Assembly: GCA_029817715.1 (NCBI GenBank)
Contig: JARUPY010000085.1
Coordinates: 3,720,001 to 3,784,000, forward strand
Direction: 5' to 3'
DNA from: Melastoma dodecandrum
Lineage: Eukaryota; Streptophyta; Magnoliopsida; Myrtales; Melastomataceae
Length of the DNA stretch: 64,000 bases
In this document: positions 32,801-44,106 of the stretch, piece by piece
How positions within the stretch are numbered: position 1 is the first letter of the stretch
Layout: each line of letters opens with the position of its first letter
Made by a program: the position numbers and the translations under genes
Notes under the pieces: generated by a model
What the model was told of the DNA's origin: nothing
Seen by the model: the letters and a program-made list of their open reading frames with translations, nothing else
Database searches by the model: none

Positions 32801-34079
32801 AATCAATCGAGGCGGGATGAGGCGGATTCTTCTATGGTTTGTTTTGATTCTCTCAATGATTCCCTAAAAAGTAAAAAAATTGTTAAGGGTTGGGGTTTAC
32901 TTAATCAACATGGCAACTTCTACAGATTCGTTTTGACATTGTCCATCATTTGAAACAACAAAGAGTTTCCACATCTCACAAGCTGTGTTTCTAAGTTTTG
33001 ATTTTTCCAAAGTGGGTGACAATCAAGTAAAGCCTCGTGCAACACACCCGAGACTAAGTCCGAAGTTCACAATGTGTTATATTAAACAATCAAATTGAAT
33101 GCTATCGGTCAACGACGCGGGGTCGTTCCAAGGAGCCGTAGGTATTTTAACTAAGCGTAGAGATACATGCATCTATAACTATCATAGTTTGCACCATGTA
33201 TTCAAACTATTTATCTTTTTTTTGTATAAAAGAAGGTTACATCCATGTCTATTTCGTGTTGGATGTATCCAATAATGAACGGATCGTGTTCAGATTCGAT
33301 TAATTGATGGAAAATAACATAGATGGGTCGAATACTAGTACGTGTTCACAGATTGCGTCCAAATGGTGTCTAAACAAAAATAATCTCGTTACATTCGCAT
33401 AACACACGAATGGCTCCTTAAGCATCTGTCCTATCTATAATTGTAAGGTGACAAACAACATCGCTGCCCAATCCTTGCTTTGCTTTTAGGCTTCGGTTAT
33501 AAGTAGAGAGCATACAAACAAAACACGAAGAAGAATTAAGAACACTTGGGAGGTTATCATTCCAAACAAGCTTAGATGGAAGGCCATGATGGGGATCCTT
33601 ACTATCAACGTGAAGTAAACGTGAGTTATTAATGTACGAACTTTTCTTTCCCATCTTTTTTTACTAACGTAAAGCCGCAGTTTCATAATTTATTAACCTT
33701 TTTTGTTACGAATTTTCCTGGTTTATTTTACCGCATCCTTCAAGAATGTGATGTCAACTGTTATCTCGATGCATCCTTTACAAATGTTAATTCAATGTTT
33801 GTTCGTAATTTATAAACTCTTCGTCGATAATTTCTCGCATCATTTAAGAACATAAAATCTACGTTGGTCCGTAATTTTACTAACTTTCCATGATGTTTTG
33901 TTGAGTCATTTTTACGGACGTAAAGCCTGCGTGGCCTCGTAATTTACAAACCTCATCGCTATTTTCTCACATTATTCATGAACATATAAAAGCTCACGCG
34001 ACTTCATAATTAACAAAACGAACGTGAAGATTCTCGGGATTTTCCCTGCTTCCTCATTGGAAGTAAGCTCGAGAAGGAA
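32801..34079. other. Upstream flank of peptide gene B; no gene
   Basis: Includes the promoter-distal block shared with A and C. A segment at about 33,430-33,580 (AATCCTTGCTTTGC...GGTTATCATTCC) is similar to 44,160-44,290. 33,700-34,020 has loosely repeated words around ACGTAAAGCC and CGTAATTTA. Confidence 0.45.
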
Positions 34080-34250
34080 ACGGACGAAACACAGCCATGT
34101 AATAAAGTTTTGCGGGGAATACGCTTGTTATTCGTTCATGCCATACACACATAGTAAGTATTACATTTGGATCCAGTAGCTTCCGAGGCTTCGTCTTCGT
34201 TAGTTGTATCCGGCTGCGTCCGGTGGTATTATAAATGAATCATGGGGGAT
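34080..34250 (-). pseudogene. Truncated third copy of the secreted-peptide gene
   Basis: The 3' flank (CACAGCCATGTAATAAAGTTTTG) and the last third of exon 2 (34,200-34,233) are preserved, but the reading frame carries a one-base insertion relative to A and B (GCAGCCGG for GCGGCGG). The sequence then passes directly into what corresponds to the 5' leader and promoter of A/B. Exon 1, the intron and the start of exon 2 are deleted. No protein can be made. Confidence 0.75.
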
Positions 34251-34753
34251 GAGACACACTCTTATCATGGTTTGCTTAGACTCTTTCATTGATGCACTAC
34301 TTCTCCCGATTCATTTTGACATCTTCACAGACAGTGGTTTGGTCAGGTCTCGATTAAATAATCCATCGGAATCATGAAGATAGCACACGAAGGAAGGAGA
34401 TCGAGTAAGCCTCGTGCTAACACCCGAAACACAGTCATGGGGACACGATGCCGTATTAAATAGTGAGACACAAGGGGAACAAATCAAATAGACCGCTAGC
34501 ACTCAAACACGACGGGCGTTTTGAAATGTGGCTATAATTTATAAGGGATGTGTGCATTTATAACTATTTTAGATTGCCCGACTTACTTAACGACTATATA
34601 TTTATGCAAGAAGGTCACTATCCAATCCGTCATTAGAGAGTAATGCATGATGGATGTCTGAAAGTTTCTCCCGATTTATTACGTCACAAGAAGATTAGTT
34701 TGATCGCGGCAAACGCGGGCCTCCCTTAGTTGGGCCACGGGTTATGCCCACAT

Positions 34754-34818
34754 TAGGGGTCTGTAAAAAAAATACTGTAAAATATACTGTAAAAAAAATA
34801 CTGTAAAAAAAGCCCCTA
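34754..34818. mobile_element. 65-bp TAGGGG...CCCCTA mini-element
   Basis: TAGGGG and CCCCTA termini surround three copies of a (TA)CTGTAAAA word. It sits where copy 1 lacks the roughly 3 kb present in copy 2. No clear 8-bp target duplication; possibly a hAT-like deletion derivative or rearrangement scar. Confidence 0.35.
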
Positions 34819-35090
34819 AATATGGTCCCTATAGGCAATTCAGTCGTTCACGTGAGTCATATAAACGGCAAATAATTTCGTCGCTTTTTAACTGTCCTTT
34901 CTTCATTACATCTACGATCATGCCTGAATTTGTCTCATCATTCGGATGGCCGGTCGGACGGCGACTCTTATTTAATGGACCAATCTTCCGGTCAAATGAA
35001 AGTTGCGCGTCGTCGACGCGGTAAAAATTTATGTTGTGCGGAATCTTCCCAGTAAACGACAAGGAAGGTGAAGATGAGATTAATATTATT

Positions 35091-35294
35091 ATCAGGATGC
35101 AACTTGTGTATAATATGTACGACCCAGGATTAAATTACACGATCAGGATGCAACTTGTGTATAATATGAATGACCCAGGATTAAATTACACGATCAGGAT
35201 GCAACTTGTGTATAATATGAATGACCCAGGACTAAATTACACGATCAGGATGCAACTTGTGTATAATATGAATGACCCAGGCCTAAATTACAAG
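35091..35294. repeat. 51-bp promoter tandem repeat, four units
   Basis: Units start at 35,091, 35,142, 35,193 and 35,244 with only a few substitutions. They lie 130-340 bp upstream of the TATA box of the aminotransferase gene. Copy 2 has only about one and a half units (46,999-47,072). Because 51 is a multiple of three, a short ORF with a 17-residue repeat results; I treat that as a by-product. Confidence 0.88.
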
Positions 35295-35425
35295 AGGGGA
35301 GTCAGTAGCGATTAGCTCCAGTTAGAACATGCTTCCAGATGCCCTCGGAAGGGTTTAGAAAACTCATCCCACATGCGGCCCTTTCACATCCGGGATTTTC
35401 CGACACATTCATGCCCTAATACCAC

Positions 35426-35433
35426 TATAAATA
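35426..35433 (+). promoter_or_regulatory. TATA box of aminotransferase copy 1
   Basis: TATAAATA, 38-45 bp upstream of the chosen ATG at 35,471. The ATG at 35,455 is in another frame and too close to the expected transcription start. Confidence 0.65.
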
Positions 35434-35470
35434 CTCCCACAACGCAGAAGGAAGATGACACCAAAACCAT

Positions 35471-37421
35471 ATGGCCCGTGCATGCTCTTACGTGCGACTG
35501 GTGCCTCTGGCATCTTCCTTGATGATCAACGCGCTGCTTGTCATGAGCTGGCATCGGTTCAGGGAACCGGGGTTGAGTTGGAGCAGAAAGGCTGCGGAAG
35601 ATGCAGAATCCGCGGCCGCTTTGCATTGCTCAGGTCACGGCAGAGCGTTCCTAGACGGTCTTGTTCTGGATGACGGCGAGGTTGAGGGCCATTGCGAGTG
35701 CAATAGCTGTTACGGGGGTCCTGACTGCTCGGAGTTCTCGCCCAACTGCGAGGTGGACGCAAATCAGTAAGTCTCGGGCTTTTCTTTTTACATTGTTAGC
35801 GGGGATGTATGACGTCTTATGAAACTTATCATATTTTCCGATCAGTGAGACAATTGATGAATAGAAATTGTGAATCACTAGGACGATACGTCGAATTTAG
35901 CATAAGAAATTGGGTACATCGTGACGCGCCAAATGGGAAGTCCTATTAGAATAATTCACATCTAAACATGGTAGATGTTTAATTTATTACCAACTCGAAA
36001 TAAAAAAACCTAGACCAACTACATTATGTTTTATATATAGTATGGTACCGAATTGTGCAACTAAAGTAATTGAAATTTGACAGGGGAGATCCTTTATTCC
36101 TAGAGCCGTTCTGGATGATGAATTCCGATAAGAGCGCTGTCCTGTTGTCGGGATGGCACCGGATGAGCTACTACTACGACGACCAATCTTACATCTCCAA
36201 GAGACTCGACAAGACGATCCGCAAGTTGCACTCGGTGGTTGGCAATGCCGTGACAGAGGGCAAGTACGTGCTTTTTGGAAGCGGCTCCACACAGCTCCTC
36301 AACGCTGCTATACACGCCCTTTCCTCCCGGCGGACGTCCGTAGTTGCTTCTGTTCCCCACTATGAAGTATGGAGAATATGGTTGAACAAATGCGGATTCT
36401 GTGCTTTCAGGATTGAATTCGGGTTATTCATTGATAGTATCCTCGGCAGGTTTTCGGGGCACAAACTGAGTTATTTGAGTCAAAGAAATACGATTTCCTT
36501 GGCGAACCCACGCCTTGGATCAATAATACTAAGGACAACATCATTGAGATCGTCACCACCCCAAGCAACCCCATCGGAGAACTGAGAGACCCTATACTCA
36601 ATTCCACCAAAGGCAATGTGAAGATGATACATGACCGAGCCTACTACTGGCCGCACTACACGGCAATTCCTGCCCCTGCTGACGAAGACCTCATGCTTTT
36701 CACTGTCTCCAAGTTGACAGGTCATGCCGGGAGCAGATTCGGGTGAGTTCGCCGTCAAGTGAAATAATATAATATATATCATATCATCTCCGAGATGCCT
36801 CGCCTGTGAAATAAGACCTTGTTTGATTGTTAACCATTCAGATGGGCGCTAGTAAAGGATGAGAAGGTCTACCAGCGGATGAGTGAGTATTTGGAGCTGA
36901 ATACAGTGGGCGTTTCCCACGACACTCAGCTGAGGATGCTGAAGATCCTTAATGTTGCCACCGAGGACAAGGGAAGGCGATTCTTCGAGTTTGGACACGG
37001 GAACTTGAACCGCCGTTGGAAGGCCCTAAACTCTATCCTCTCCAATTCTCGCAGATTCTCCGTGCAACAAATCCCGCCTCTATTCTGCACCTATTTCAAC
37101 AAACTAAAAGAGCCTACCCCAGGTACTATTTGTTTAGATCTTACACAACAGTGGTCGACCGACGAAAATTTTCTATATTCCGACGCCCTTCGGGTTTCTT
37201 GTTTCCGGGTCACAGCTTACGCATGGCTGAAATGCGAAGAGGAAGAAGGAGACGAAGAAAAAGAAGTGAAGAGCTGTCATCAAGTGCTCAAGGAAGCCAA
37301 GATTATAGGAAGAGAAGGGAGAATATTCAAGTCCTATGACCAGTACGTCCGGCTGAGCCTCATCAGAAGCGAGGACGACTTCAAGATGCTAGTCGACCGC
37401 CTGCGAGAGCTGGTTGATTGA
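35471..37421 (+). CDS. Alliinase/tryptophan aminotransferase-related protein (TAR3/4-like), intact copy
   Basis: Five exons: 35,471-35,766; 36,084-36,366; 36,450-36,742; 36,842-37,122; 37,216-37,421, all GT-AG and in phase, 452 aa. An N-terminal hydrophobic segment (LVPLASSLMINALLVM) precedes the EGF-like alliinase domain (CECNSCYGGPDCSEFSPNC). The PLP domain follows: GDPLFLEPFW, FGSGSTQLLNAAIHAL (phosphate loop), TTPSNPIGELRDP, DRAYYWPHYT, the Schiff-base lysine K281 in VSKLTGHAGSRFGWA, and the substrate-binding Arg in YVRLSLIRSEDDF. Relatives convert tryptophan to indole-3-pyruvate (TAA1/TARs) or cleave S-alkylcysteine sulfoxides (alliinase); which applies cannot be read by eye. Intron 4 is 93 bp with no in-frame stop. 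A second copy lies 12-25 kb downstream. Confidence 0.88.
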
Positions 37422-38013
37422 GAGGTAGAGTCGAGTCCACCGCTAACGAAGCAGAGACCACCGTACGCAAACTTAGTATTGTAGTACTTGGGGACGGGTT
37501 AAGTCCGCGTTAACCGGCCAAGTAAAAACCACACATTCATAAATGCCTCACGGCATGCATGATCATGTTATAGCATAAGCCTCTTTAGACCACTTATTGT
37601 GTGAAAATAGCTGGTAAAAAAATTCATTGTTCTTCGCTCTAGTTACTCACTCACTGTTTATGATATTTAAAAATAAAAAAATAATAATAATTAAATGGGC
37701 CTCGTAAAATTTCGTACAAGTCAAATAATTGGGCTCCAATTTGGGCCTATAATACATGGGCTAAGAGGCCCATAAACTACGCTGACTGGTCGGTGATTGA
37801 AATGAAAGTATCTTGGCAACGGACGGTGGGAAATAACCGGGTTGAGCCTGAGGGGGGGGGGGGGGGGGGGGGGGGTGGAAGAAGCCGAGAAAGTGGGAAA
37901 AGATTGTCTTGGCCCACCCCCAAAGATTTTCCATTGTTCCTCTTCCCGCCCTTTACCTGCACCAACCTCTCCTTCTGCACACCTTCCCCCCCTTCCCTTT
38001 TCCGCTTCGCCCG
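37422..38013. other. Intergenic; aminotransferase 3' flank and thioredoxin y promoter
   Basis: Contains a 24-base G homopolymer at 37,852-37,875 that is much shorter in copy 2 (about 62,615-62,623). Several GGGCC/GGCCC words at 37,698-37,774 form site-II-like promoter motifs. Confidence 0.5.
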
Positions 38014-38131
38014 ATGGCGATTTCCGTAACCGCTTCTCCCGCCGCCTCTCTTTGCCCGAAGAGAATCGATGGTTCCTCCGCCGCCGCCGCCGCTCCTTTC
38101 TCCTGTTCGAAAGCGCAATTCCCTTCCATTT

Positions 38132-38652
38132 TGATGCATATAAACGGAGTTGGCGGGGAAAACGGTTATCAGCCGTTACAGTTTAAAATAAATCGGGTGG
38201 AAGCGGGCTAGGTTGGCGCGAAGGAAGAAGGATGGGCCGTGAACGCAGAGGAAGGAGGATGGGCCGGCGCAAAGGAAGGAGGAGATTCGGAGGAGCGGAC
38301 TGAACACACGGGAAGAATTGAGGGACGGCTGAGAGAAGAAACAGAGAAGGAGGGGCAAGAAGAAGAAAAAGAAGAATTACTTCAACAGAATGGGGACGCG
38401 GGGTTTAAGACAGAGAAAATGGCAGCTACAGAAAAAGGGAATTATGTAATGGGAAATGAGGGAATGTTGGGAGGGTCACGTGGTAGTTGCTGGGGAAGAA
38501 TGATGGAAGGTCTGGAGGTTGGGTAGAGCTCTAGCTAGCTTAGTCGCGGTGGAGGCATAGTATGTTATGGTTGTGTGGGTATGCAGAACTTTACTTGGTT
38601 AATTTTCTTGTTGTGGAGATTCAGCTATCGAAATTGTGTTATAGTTGCATCA
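38132..38652 (+). repeat. 5' LTR of the chromovirus
   Basis: 521 bp, TG...CA ends, followed after two bases by the tRNA-Met primer binding site. Confidence 0.92.
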
Positions 38653-38692
38653 CCTGGTATCAGAGCGGGATAGCTCGATCTCCCTGAGTGGT

Positions 38693-41600
38693 ATGATTGT
38701 GGCAGACGGTACCAAGGCGAGGACAGCGCAAATGGAAGCAGACTCGGTGAAGGAAGTATTACAAGAGCTGGTGAGGAAGATAAAAGGGATGGACGCATGT
38801 ATAGCGGAACTGGAAGACCGGGAGGGAAGGAAGGAACAGATCTCAACGATGGAGCGTAACGACTTGAGTTCCAGACGAGACGATCGGCAAGGATGGGGTG
38901 TAGACAGAGTGACAAGGCAAACCCGAATGGAGTTCCCTGAGTTTGATGGCACGAATGTGCAGGAATGGATATTTCGCAGCGAGAGGTTCTTCGAGTTGAA
39001 TGACACCCCTGCAGAGCTTAAAGTAAGTATCGCTTATGTGCACCTGTTTGGACCTGCAATTGAATGGCACTACGCATTTTTGCGGGGTAGAGAGTTGGGA
39101 GGACCAGTGAGCTAGAGTGAATATGCTGCGGCGATGATGGTGCGTTTGGCCCGACTGAACTAGCGAGACCCATTGTGCTGTTGAAGGAGTTGAGAGAGAA
39201 AACTAACTTATCAGAGTACGTAGAGGAGTTCATCTCTCTAGTCACTAAAGTGGAACTATCCAACGAGGATCAAGTGGCTCTGTTCATTGGAGGGTTAAAG
39301 AGGGAGACTAGGAAAATTGTTACGGTGTTGAATCCCCGTACCTTGCAGCAAGCGATCGCTTTTGCGAAAGCACTGAGTACTGAGGACGAGAGCTTGGCCC
39401 ACAGAGGAAGGGAGATGGGAAACAGAGGAAGCAGGGTAGAGGCTTGGAACATGCAGAGAGGATTAACTACTAGGACAGCAAATAGACATCCTGCAAGGCT
39501 GTCAAATGGCCGAACTATGGAGACGAGAGGTGTCGGAGCAACAGGAGTGCGGTCGTTACCATACCAACCACCACACAAAAGGCTCACTACGACAGAGATG
39601 GAAGAAAAGAGACCAAAAGGCCTGTGCTTCTAGTGTGATGAGAAATACTCGTTCAACCATAAGTGCAACAATCGACGCTTATATTCAATTACCTTGGAGA
39701 CTGAAGAGTCGGAAGAAGGAATAGAGCAAGAGGTTATGGAAGGGGAAATTTTAAGGGAAGAAGACACACCAGTCATCTCTCTGCATGCTCTATAAGGAGT
39801 GGCCCTTTCCTTTAAAAATCAGACTATGAAGGTGGTGGGATTCTATAAGAAGCGAAGGTTGACAATTTTGGTCGATTCGGGAAGCACCCACAACTTCCTA
39901 GACCTGGGGGTAGCTAAACAATTGGGGTGTTCGATCCAGATGGTTGAGAAGAAGGGAGTACTTGTGACTAATGGCGAGAGAATGTTATGCACTTCGACAG
40001 TCAAGAATTTTCAATGGGAACTACAGGGAGAAAAGTATAGTGCAGACGTGTTATTGATGCCTATAAAGGGATGCGAAATAATCCTAGAAATGGAATAGTT
40101 GACCTCGTTAGGGAAGGTATTATGGGATTTCCCTAAACTCATTATGCAGTTTTGGAAAGATGGAAGGCTAGTGCAGCTTTCAGCTGGAAGTGTGGAGTTT
40201 GCTTCAGTGACAACAGGAGTTTTCTCTTTGGATAGTAAAGACATGGGCTTGATGATAGTACCTAGAAAACAGAAGGAGCAAGGTGAAAGTTCCAATGCTG
40301 CAATTCCAACTGAGGTGCAACAATTGATCTCAAAATTTAGGAAGATCTTTGAAGAGCCTACTGGATTACCTCCAAGAAGGAAGCATGATCATGCAATTAT
40401 GCTGGAAGAATGGGTGCGAGGACTCAGCTTACGACCATATCGACACTCTAGCTCTCAAAAGGATGTTATAGAGAAGCTGGTGGAAGAAATGCTTCAGGCT
40501 GGAGTAATCAGACCCAGCTGTAGCCCATTCTCATCTCCAGTGGTGTTGGTTAAGAAAAAAGATGGAACTTGGAGGCTTTGCATTGATTACCACGAACTGA
40601 ACAAGAAGACTATCAAAGATAAGTTCCCAATTCCTATCATAGAAGAGTTGCTTGATGAGTTGAAAGGAGCAAGCTGGTCTACCAAGTTAGATTTGAGGTC
40701 AGGATACCATCAGATTAGGGTGAAGGAGGAGGACAACTCTAAGACAGCTTTTAAAACCCACGACGGGCATTATGAGTTCCTAGTTATGCCCTTTGGGCTA
40801 ACTAACGCATCATCTACGTTTCCGGCTTTAATGAACGATGTCTTCAAGCCTAACCCCAGGAAAAACGTGATGGTTTTTTTTGACAATATTCTGGTCTACA
40901 GTTCCAACTTGCAGGCACACCTTATTCACCTTTCGCAAGTGCTACAGCTATTACTGCAGAATTGTCTAGTAGAAAAGATGAGTAAATGTTCATTTGCAAT
41001 GCGAAGGATTGAGTATCTGGGTCATTTCATTGATGAAACAGGAGTGTCTACAGACCCCAAGAAAGTGGAAGCAGTCTGGAATTGGCCGGTGCCAGTTAAC
41101 ATTAAACAGCTTCGTGGATTCTTAGGATTGACAGGGTATTACAGGCGTTTTGTACGCGGTTATGGAGCAATCAGCAAGCGACTGACTCAACTTCTCAAAA
41201 AGGATGCTTTTCAATGGACGCCGCAGGCTCAGGCTACCTCCTTGCAGTTCAAAGAAGTTATGACCACGGCCCCAACATTGGTTTTGCCAGACTTCTCTAA
41301 AACCTTTGTGGTAGAAACAGATGCTAGCTCTCAAGGAATTGGGGCTGTATTGATGCAGGAGGGGCACCCAATAGCTTTTATTAGCAAGGCATTGGCTCCT
41401 CAACATTTGGTGTTGTCAGTTTATGGGAAGGAGCTTTTATCTCTGGTGTATGCGGTCGATAAATGGAAGAATTACTTAATGTGCAAGCACTTCACAGTTA
41501 AGACTGACCATCAAAGTCTGAAGTTTTTGTTGGAACAGCGGCTACACAATGAGATGCAATTTCATTGGCTGTCAAAGCCGGTTGGATATGATTTTGAGAT

Positions 41601-43197
41601 CAGTTACAAGAAGGGTAAAGATAATGTTGCGGCTGATGCCCTCTCCAGAGTTTCCAGCCCTGAGTTGTTGGCCATTGCGCTAGAATTACATCGGAGTACA
41701 TTGTTGGATGATATTGTGCATAGTTGGCAAGGTGATGATTCACTCAAGGCAATTCTGCAGCAACTAGAGGCTTGACCAGTTCTGCATTATTCGTTCAAAC
41801 AGGGCTTATTGAGGAGGAAGGGCAAATTAGTCGTGGGCAACAATCCACAGCTTCGAGAGACAATAATCAGCATTTTTCATTCTTCAGCAGCAGGAGGACA
41901 TTCGGGAATCAACGCCACAACTAAAAGGGTCTCTAGTTTCTGTTTTTGGAAGGGCCTTGAGGATGATGTTAAGCAGTTTGTGAACATCTGCGAAGTTTGT
42001 CAAAGATGCAAGTATGACACAGCTGCCTATCCAGGTTTATTACAGCCCTTACCAATTTCCACTTCTATTTGGTCTGATGTTAGCATGGACTTTATCACAG
42101 GATTACCAAAATCTTTAGGCAAAGAAGTCATTATGGTGGTAGTTGACAGATTGACGAAATTCGCTCACTTTATTGCCTTGAAGCATCCTTTCACATCCAT
42201 GACAGTGGTCACAACCTTTTTGGATCATGTCTTTAAGCTTCATGGTCTTCCACATACCATTATTAGTGACAGAGACCCAGTGTTCTTAAGTGACTTCTGG
42301 CGAAACCTCGTTGAATTGCAAGGAGTGGAGTTGCGGTTCTCCTCTGCCTATCATCCTCAGACCGACGGCCAAACGGAGGTGCTAAACAGATGTGTTGAAA
42401 CATACATTCGTTGTATGTGTGCTGATTGCCCTACCACTTGGTGTAAGTGGCTCTCTTTAGTGGAATGGTGGTATAACGCCACACACCACCCCGCTATCCG
42501 CATGACTCCATTTCAGGCCCTTTACGGCTATGAGCCTCCAGTCCATCTTCCCTACATTCAGGGCACCGCTCCTAACACAATTGTGGACGGAGCTATGGCA
42601 GACAAGGAGGCTATAATCCAGCTCCTCAGGTTCCATATTCACTGAGCTCAAAATAGGATGACTCAATTGGCAAATTGGCATCGTACTGATCGAAATTTCC
42701 AAGTGGGTGAACTGGTTTTTGTTAAACTTCAGCAGTATCGGCAAACTTCGGTTACAGGGGGACAACACAGTAAGCTTGCTTATTTGTACCATGGCCCCTA
42801 TAAGATAACAGACAAGTTTGGTGCAGTAGCTTATCGTCTGGATCTGCCATCCGATTCGCAAATCCATCCTGTCTTCCATGTTTCAAGATTAAAGAAGTTT
42901 TTGGGGCCCAGAGATCGTTATGCTGCAACTTCTACAGATTTTGGTGCCCATTCTCTGCTACCAGAACTTATTCTGCAGAGAAAAATGGTTCGTCGGGGTA
43001 ATGCAGCGGCTATGCAGGTACTGGTCAAATGGCACCATCATTCGGAGGACGCAGCTATGTGGGAGTTCCTCGATGATCTATTGCACAGGTTCCCTCATCT
43101 CACCCTTGTGGATAAGGGTGAATTTAAGGAGGGGGTATTGATGCATATAAACGGAGTTGGCGGGGAAACGGTTACCAGCCGTTACAATTTAAAATAA
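38693..43197 (+). pseudogene. Degenerate gag-pol of the chromovirus
   Basis: Gag begins at about 38,693 (MIVADGTKAR) and shifts frame around 39,115-39,175. The rest stays in one frame but has in-frame stops at 39,631 (inside the CCHC knuckle, CF*CDEKYS..HKC), 39,793, 40,096 (in a protease-RT linker), 41,773 and 42,643. The protease active site LVDSGSTHNFLD is intact. In RT the catalytic YVDD-type box reads FFDN at about 40,876-40,887, losing the second aspartate. RNase H and integrase (HHCC; catalytic D in SMDFITGLP and SDRDPVF, E in DGQTEVLNR) are recognisable. It cannot transpose by itself. Confidence 0.9.
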
Positions 43198-43657
43198 ATC
43201 GGATGGAAGTGGGCTGAGCTGGCGCGAAGGAAGAAGGATGGGCCATGAACGTAGAGGAAGGAGGGTGGGCCAGCGTAAAGGAAGGAGGAGATTCGGAGGA
43301 GCGGACTGAACACACAGGAAGAATTGAGGGACGGCTGAGAGAAGAAACAGAGAAGGAGGGGCAAGAAGAAGAAAAAGAAGAATTACTTCAACAGAATGGG
43401 GACGCGGGGTTTAAGACAGAGGAAATGGCAGCTGCAGAAAAAGGGAATTATGTTATGGGAAATGAGGGAATGTTGGGGGGTCACGTGGTAGTTGCTGGGG
43501 AAGAATGATGGAAGGTCTGGAGGTTGGGTAGAGCTCCGGCTAGCTTAGTCGCGGCGGATGCGTAGTATGTTATGGTTGTGTGGGTGTGCAGAACTAGACT
43601 TGGTTAATTTTCTTGTTGTGGAGATTCAGCTATCAAAATTGTGTTATAGTTGCATCA
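43139..43657 (+). repeat. 3' LTR of the chromovirus
   Basis: 519 bp, near-identical to the left LTR. The last chromodomain frame runs into it and stops at 43,197. Confidence 0.92.
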
Positions 43658-43865
43658 TATTTCCAAGGCCGTTGGCTGCGCCGGAGTCTCTTTTTACAAC
43701 ATGCCGCGGAAGTCTTCGGTCGTCACAAGAAGGTTAGATTGATCGCGGCAAACGCGGGCCTCCTTAGTTGGGCCACGGGTTAGGCCCATATTCAAATGAG
43801 GCGCGATCTTATAGGCCCATATTCGCCCCATTATGAAATAAAAATGGCGACAAAATACCCTTTCC

Positions 43866-44106
43866 CTTTACTTCCTTCCATTTCTCGTAGATCTCGATGT
43901 CTCTCCACCTTGACTGCATGTAGTAACGGATGTTCGCGGGTGCTCCGTAGAACGCACTTTTTGAGATGTCGCCCGGGCCCTTTATCAGCTGTTTGGAATT
44001 TCAGTAACCTTCCAATGAACTCCTTTCGCTTTCCCTTGGTCTCGACACCGTGTGGATGGACTGTCTTCAGCTTGAACCAGTTCTCGTAGAGGCCAGTCTC
44101 CATCGT
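43866..44106 (-). pseudogene. Citrate-binding-protein-like gene fragment
   Basis: The minus strand holds blocks similar to the C-terminal third of the intact gene at 45.9-46.7 kb (ENWFKLKTVH; KFQTADKGPG; then, in another frame, the region matching YYMESRWRDIKIYKK). There are at least two frame changes, and the 5' two thirds are missing. Confidence 0.72.

Larger units (their letters stand above)
38127..43662 (+). mobile_element. Ty3/gypsy chromovirus-like LTR retrotransposon, 5.5 kb
   Basis: Element 38,132-43,657 with LTRs at 38,132-38,652 (521 bp) and 43,139-43,657 (519 bp), both TGATGCATATAAAC...TTGCATCA. Target duplication CATTT/TATTT (one mismatch; the empty site in copy 2 reads CATTTCC). 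The primer binding site TGGTATCAGAGC at 38,655 matches initiator tRNA-Met, and the purine-rich GGAGGGGGTAT precedes the right LTR. Gag, protease, RT, RNase H and integrase follow in Ty3 order, ending in a chromodomain-like segment (VLVKWHHHSEDAAMWEF). Coding capacity is broken. Confidence 0.93.
34682..43723. repeat. Segmental tandem duplication, copy 1
   Basis: Begins with CGTCACAAGAAG.TTAG.TTGATCGCGGCAAACGCGGGCC, which reappears at 43,721, and runs through the aminotransferase gene to part of thioredoxin y exon 1. At 43,721-43,723 copy 1 stops inside thioredoxin y and the sequence found at 34,682 starts again; the two parents share CGT there. Relative to copy 2 it lacks about 3 kb (the citrate-binding-protein region), replaced by a 65-bp TAGGGG..CCCCTA element. 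Confidence 0.82.
38014..43723 (+). pseudogene. Thioredoxin y exon 1, copy 1: interrupted and truncated
   Basis: The exon starts like the intact copy (MAISVTASPAASLCPKRIDG) and runs to 38,131, where a Ty3/gypsy element is inserted. It resumes after the element at about 43,659 (SKAVGCAGVSFYNMPRKSS) and is cut at the duplication junction, 43,721-43,723, before the splice donor. No downstream thioredoxin exons follow, so no active thioredoxin can be made from this copy. Confidence 0.88.

Noticed and set aside
35031..35315. 94 aa ORF with a 17-residue repeat (MQLVYNMNDPGLNYTIR type)
   Set aside because: It is a by-product of the 51-bp promoter tandem repeat (a multiple of three). There is no start context or signal, and copy 2 has lost most units without compensation.
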